Below are positions 14,281-16,533 of a stretch of DNA of 16,533 nucleotides, in pieces. The notes beneath the pieces were generated by a model. The model was not told the DNA's origin and searched no databases. It saw only the letters and a program-made list of their open reading frames with translations. Within the stretch, counting starts at the first letter, position 1. The number at the start of each line of letters is the position of its first letter. Made by a program: the position numbers and the translations under genes. This DNA is from an uncultured Muribaculaceae bacterium (lineage in GTDB: Bacteria > Bacteroidota > Bacteroidia > Bacteroidales > Muribaculaceae). Where the stretch lies: the NCBI GenBank assembly GCA_910579105.1, contig CAJTRT010000045.1:1-16533 (forward strand), written 5' to 3'.

Positions 14281-14319
14281 CTCTGAACCCGACGTAGGGA
14301 CGCGATACATCGCGTCCGC
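14281..14319 (+). repeat. Left arm of a perfect 39-bp inverted repeat
   Basis: It begins 18 bases behind the malQ stop and is the exact reverse complement of 14411-14449. It starts CTCTGAACCCGACG and contains a palindromic core at 14298-14317 (GGACGCGAT, two bases, ATCGCGTCC). Perfect arms argue for recent origin, or for gene conversion or selection. The layout is like paired REP sequences, in which two palindromic units face each other around a spacer. No second copy of the unit occurs elsewhere in the window. Confidence 0.85.
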
Positions 14320-14357
14320 CCCCGGATGGCTCAATCCCTCGGCATCATATAAATGAT

Positions 14358-14402
14358 AAATGGCGCTGTGTCTTTAATCCTGACACAGTGCCATTTTCTT
14401 AT
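14358..14402. terminator. Intrinsic terminator between convergent genes
   Basis: 14358-14372 (AAATGGCGCTGTGTC) pairs with 14382-14396 (GACACAGTGCCATTT) over 15 bases with one G-T wobble and a 9-base loop. Plus-strand transcripts then run into TTTTCTTAT, which ends malQ mRNA. On the minus strand the stem is followed by ATTTATCATTTATAT, so it may also serve the convergent gene. It is enclosed by the 39-bp inverted repeat but off its centre (14377 against 14365), so it is not part of that symmetry. Confidence 0.82.
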
Positions 14403-14410
14403 ACCCTTAT

Positions 14411-14449
14411 GCGGACGCGATGTATCGCGTCCCTACGTCGGGTTCAGAG
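14411..14449 (-). repeat. Right arm of the perfect 39-bp inverted repeat, overlapping a gene end
   Basis: Exact reverse complement of 14281-14319, with its palindromic core at 14413-14432. Read on the minus strand it begins CTCTGA. These six bases are the last Leu codon and the TGA stop of the secreted-protein gene, so the repeat supplies the end of that reading frame. Bases outside the arms (14280 and 14450) no longer match, and no target-site duplication is evident. Confidence 0.85.
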
Positions 14450-16393
14450 GGCTACCTTGACGGCTTTTTCCCCCGCGCTTACAATATATATGCCTGATGG
14501 GAGCGTTTTGGTAACCACCATGGCATCCCGAGAGCTGGTCACGAGCGTCCCTGAAACGGTATATACCGCCACGGTGTTCCCGCCTGGGTTCTCCACTATG
14601 ACGCGGCTCCCGTCGGTTGTCGCGCTGAATGTCGCGGTATCGGTGGTGCCGGATATCCCGGATTTGCCGTCGGGAAGCCGCACGGAGGCGATGTCGCTCC
14701 ATTCCGATGTCACGGTCTGTTCGTCCTGGCCCGGGTTCGGAACATACGCGCCCATCAGCTCGCACTCGAACTCGTCGTCGGCATTGCTGAATCCCTCGCC
14801 GTCAGTGGATATGTAGGCCTCGCACGCGCCGGTGACCACCGAGCGGAACGGAACCCTCGCGGCTTCCCCCTCTTTCAGTTCCTGGGATATCGCCAGGCGG
14901 TCGATCTGCACCAGCGCCCCGTAGCCGTAGGCCTGGATCGCGATATACGATTCCCTGTTGCCGCCGGTGAGGGTGAACACTCGGTCGGTCCATTCCTCCG
15001 TAAGCGGGTCGAGCTTGCAGTCCTTGTCCCAAAGCTCCACGCGGTCAGCTATTATGTCGCTGGTGAACTCGTTTACTTTCTCCCGGGCGTTCATCAGGTA
15101 GATGCTCATCGACGCGGCGTTGCGGGCGCGTACGCGCATCTCAACTGTGACCTTTCCCCCGTCGGCGCTCAGATCCATCGTCGGCCCGTCGATTTCGCCG
15201 TATTCCCCCATGGAGGCGAACGTGTTGTCGAGTCCTATGCAGTCGGCCGCGTATGCCGGATGCTTCACGCTCCAGTTCGAGCGGTGGATGTAGTCGTCGA
15301 GCCATTCCGCCGCACCGCCGCGCGCGGGGCTGTCGGGCTGGACGTTCTGCGACGGTGTGCGCAGGAAGTCCTCGTCGAGGAGGTAATATCTCTCTGCCTG
15401 CGGCGCGGTATGCCTTACGAATGTCTCCAACTGGTAGGTGTTGGCGTTGTAGGGCGCTTCCCAGGAAACACGGAATCTGTCGGCGGTCACCTCGCTGAAC
15501 GCGCCGAGCACGGGCTTGGGTATCCCGAAGCAGCGTATGACGGCGGATTCGCCCGAAACCAGCTCGCCCTTGCGGGCTTTTACCGCGTAGTGGTATGTCT
15601 TGGCAGGGTCGAGCCCCTCGACTTTGTAGGCCGTGCCCTCGACCACCTGGTCTTGCATTCTGTACGCGCGGGTGTCATCGTCGATGGTGAACACGCTGAG
15701 CAGATAGTGGTCGGCTCCCTCAACCTGGCGCCAGTGGGCCGTGAAGCTCTCCCCGGTGAAGTCGGTGAACGTGTCGGCTACCGGGATGTCGAGCTGGGGC
15801 CTTACCTGCATCACCTTCACATTCCGCAGGTCGCCGGGATAGCTGCCGCACCAGAAGCGCACGGAGCAGTCGGGGGTACCCCCTTCGAGCGTTACCCGGT
15901 ATTCTTTCCATTCGGTGTTGACCTGCACGCCGTTGGCGAGTATGCCCGTGATTCCCTTGTCTTTACCGTCGGCGCGGTCGCGGAGCTGCACATAGAAGTT
16001 GTCTGTCGTGGTAAGCTCTCCCGGCCAGGACAGGCGCCGGTATTCGAACGACACCGTCACCTTCCCCCCGTCGGCCGACAGTTCGAGCGCCGGGGTCTGG
16101 AGATAGGCGTCCTGGTCCATCTCGAAGTGGACCATTCCGGCTTCCATCCCGTAGGTGATATACCACCCTTTCCATCCCTCCTGGTGGAAAAACTCCGGTT
16201 TCATCGTCTCGTCCTGGTTGAACGCCGCTTTGCGCGAACCGGACCACGGCTCTATCGCCGGCACGAGTGAGAAATCTTCGGCGAACACAACCGATGGCTC
16301 GGGAGCGTCAGGTATCAGTGCGTGCGCCTCTGCGACGCTCATCATTGTCGCCGCCGCGATTACCGCGATTCTGTGAATGGCTGTCGTATTCAT
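14444..16393 (-). CDS. Secreted multidomain protein with fibronectin type III domains and type IX secretion sorting end
   Basis: 649 residues, function unknown. A signal peptide spans about 1-26 (IAVIAAATMMSVAEAHA). Two similar beta-sandwich modules (about 35-200 and 337-505) share DFSLVP/DFLRTP openings and LSADGGKVTV (105-114 and 408-417). They look like the jelly-roll modules of choice-of-anchor type surface proteins. A fibronectin type III domain lies at about 205-290. A second begins at 293 (KPVLGAFSEVTADRFRVSWEAP) and seems to resume after the second sandwich, ending SEWSDIASVRLPD (563-575). Residues about 580-649 resemble the type A type IX sorting domain (VAVYTVSGTLV, LPSGIYIVSAGEKAVKVAL), so export and cell-surface attachment are likely. 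The ATG at 16393 is chosen because the longer frame to 16444 would start inside the promoter's -7 box. The last codon and the stop lie in a repeat arm. Confidence 0.87.
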   Translation of the reverse strand: MNTTAIHRIAVIAAATMMSVAEAHALIPDAPEPSVVFAEDFSLVPAIEPWSGSRKAAFNQDETMKPEFFHQEGWKGWYITYGMEAGMVHFEMDQDAYLQTPALELSADGGKVTVSFEYRRLSWPGELTTTDNFYVQLRDRADGKDKGITGILANGVQVNTEWKEYRVTLEGGTPDCSVRFWCGSYPGDLRNVKVMQVRPQLDIPVADTFTDFTGESFTAHWRQVEGADHYLLSVFTIDDDTRAYRMQDQVVEGTAYKVEGLDPAKTYHYAVKARKGELVSGESAVIRCFGIPKPVLGAFSEVTADRFRVSWEAPYNANTYQLETFVRHTAPQAERYYLLDEDFLRTPSQNVQPDSPARGGAAEWLDDYIHRSNWSVKHPAYAADCIGLDNTFASMGEYGEIDGPTMDLSADGGKVTVEMRVRARNAASMSIYLMNAREKVNEFTSDIIADRVELWDKDCKLDPLTEEWTDRVFTLTGGNRESYIAIQAYGYGALVQIDRLAISQELKEGEAARVPFRSVVTGACEAYISTDGEGFSNADDEFECELMGAYVPNPGQDEQTVTSEWSDIASVRLPDGKSGISGTTDTATFSATTDGSRVIVENPGGNTVAVYTVSGTLVTSSRDAMVVTKTLPSGIYIVSAGEKAVKVAL

Positions 16394-16441
16394 ATTGTTT
16401 AATTGATTAGATTGGTTTGGTCTCGTTGTCTGAGTCTGACG

Positions 16442-16449
16442 CAAATATA
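16442..16449 (-). promoter_or_regulatory. -7 promoter box of the secreted-protein gene
   Basis: On the minus strand this is TATATTTG followed by C, a full match to TAnnTTTG. The predicted start near 16435 gives a leader of about 40 bases before the ATG at 16393. No clear -33 TTTG is seen. The remaining 84 bases to the window end are AT-rich and hold no recognised gene. Confidence 0.55.
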
Positions 16450-16533
16450 GCGTTTATTCATTAATTATGCGTATAAAACCACATTAGTGTCCACTAAAAA
16501 ATCATAAGAGTACTTTGAAATTATTGAAATTCA

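Noticed and set aside
15260..16270. 336-residue plus-strand open frame opposite the secreted protein
   Set aside because: It is antisense to a gene with a signal peptide and sorting domain, its composition is typical of shadows, and there is no promoter box.

Overview
The window looks like a chromosomal segment of a GC-rich member of the Bacteroidales, most like Muribaculaceae (family level is an inference). Supporting signs seen directly: five intergenic copies of the Bacteroidota -7 promoter motif TAnnTTTG, few strong Shine-Dalgarno sites, a C-terminal domain of the type IX secretion sorting type, a CfxA-like class A beta-lactamase, and a GH77 4-alpha-glucanotransferase with N-terminal CBM20 modules. 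No rRNA, tRNA, CRISPR array, transposase or phage gene was found.

Layout. Positions 81-5721 (minus strand) hold a compact tripartite efflux operon, transcribed as ATPase, permease, permease, periplasmic adaptor, TolC-type outer-membrane channel, with gaps of 3 to 22 bases. Positions 5722-6050 contain no convincing protein gene. They hold the efflux promoter, an inverted repeat that may be an operator, a very strong plus-strand terminator with no plus-strand gene in front of it (a possible small RNA), and an imperfect inverted repeat behind the next operon. Positions 6051-7380 (minus) are a three-gene ECF sigma factor operon: sigma factor, membrane-anchored putative anti-sigma factor, small secreted protein. 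Each pair is joined by an ATGA stop/start overlap. Positions 7454-8033 (minus) are a Phd/YefM antitoxin and RelE/ParE toxin module with a TGTACA-type operator over its promoter.

The strand then switches. Positions 8189-9166 (plus) encode a CfxA-like beta-lactamase, probably a lipoprotein. Positions 9292-11443 (plus) are a two-gene cell-envelope unit: an N-acetylmuramoyl-L-alanine amidase with a C-terminal SPOR-like domain, and an MCE/MlaD-family lipid-transport protein. It ends in a strong terminator that abuts the promoter of malQ (11578-14262, plus). malQ converges on a secreted, multidomain, type IX-sorted protein (14444-16393, minus). Between these two genes lies a perfect 39-bp inverted repeat with palindromic cores, enclosing a separate terminator hairpin. 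The stop codon of the secreted protein lies inside one arm.

The protein genes all belong to recognisable families, and no wholly new multi-gene system is evident. The least explained signals are in non-coding DNA: the 39-bp inverted-repeat cassette, the orphan terminator with a competing hairpin at 5841-5904, and the operator geometry of the toxin-antitoxin module.
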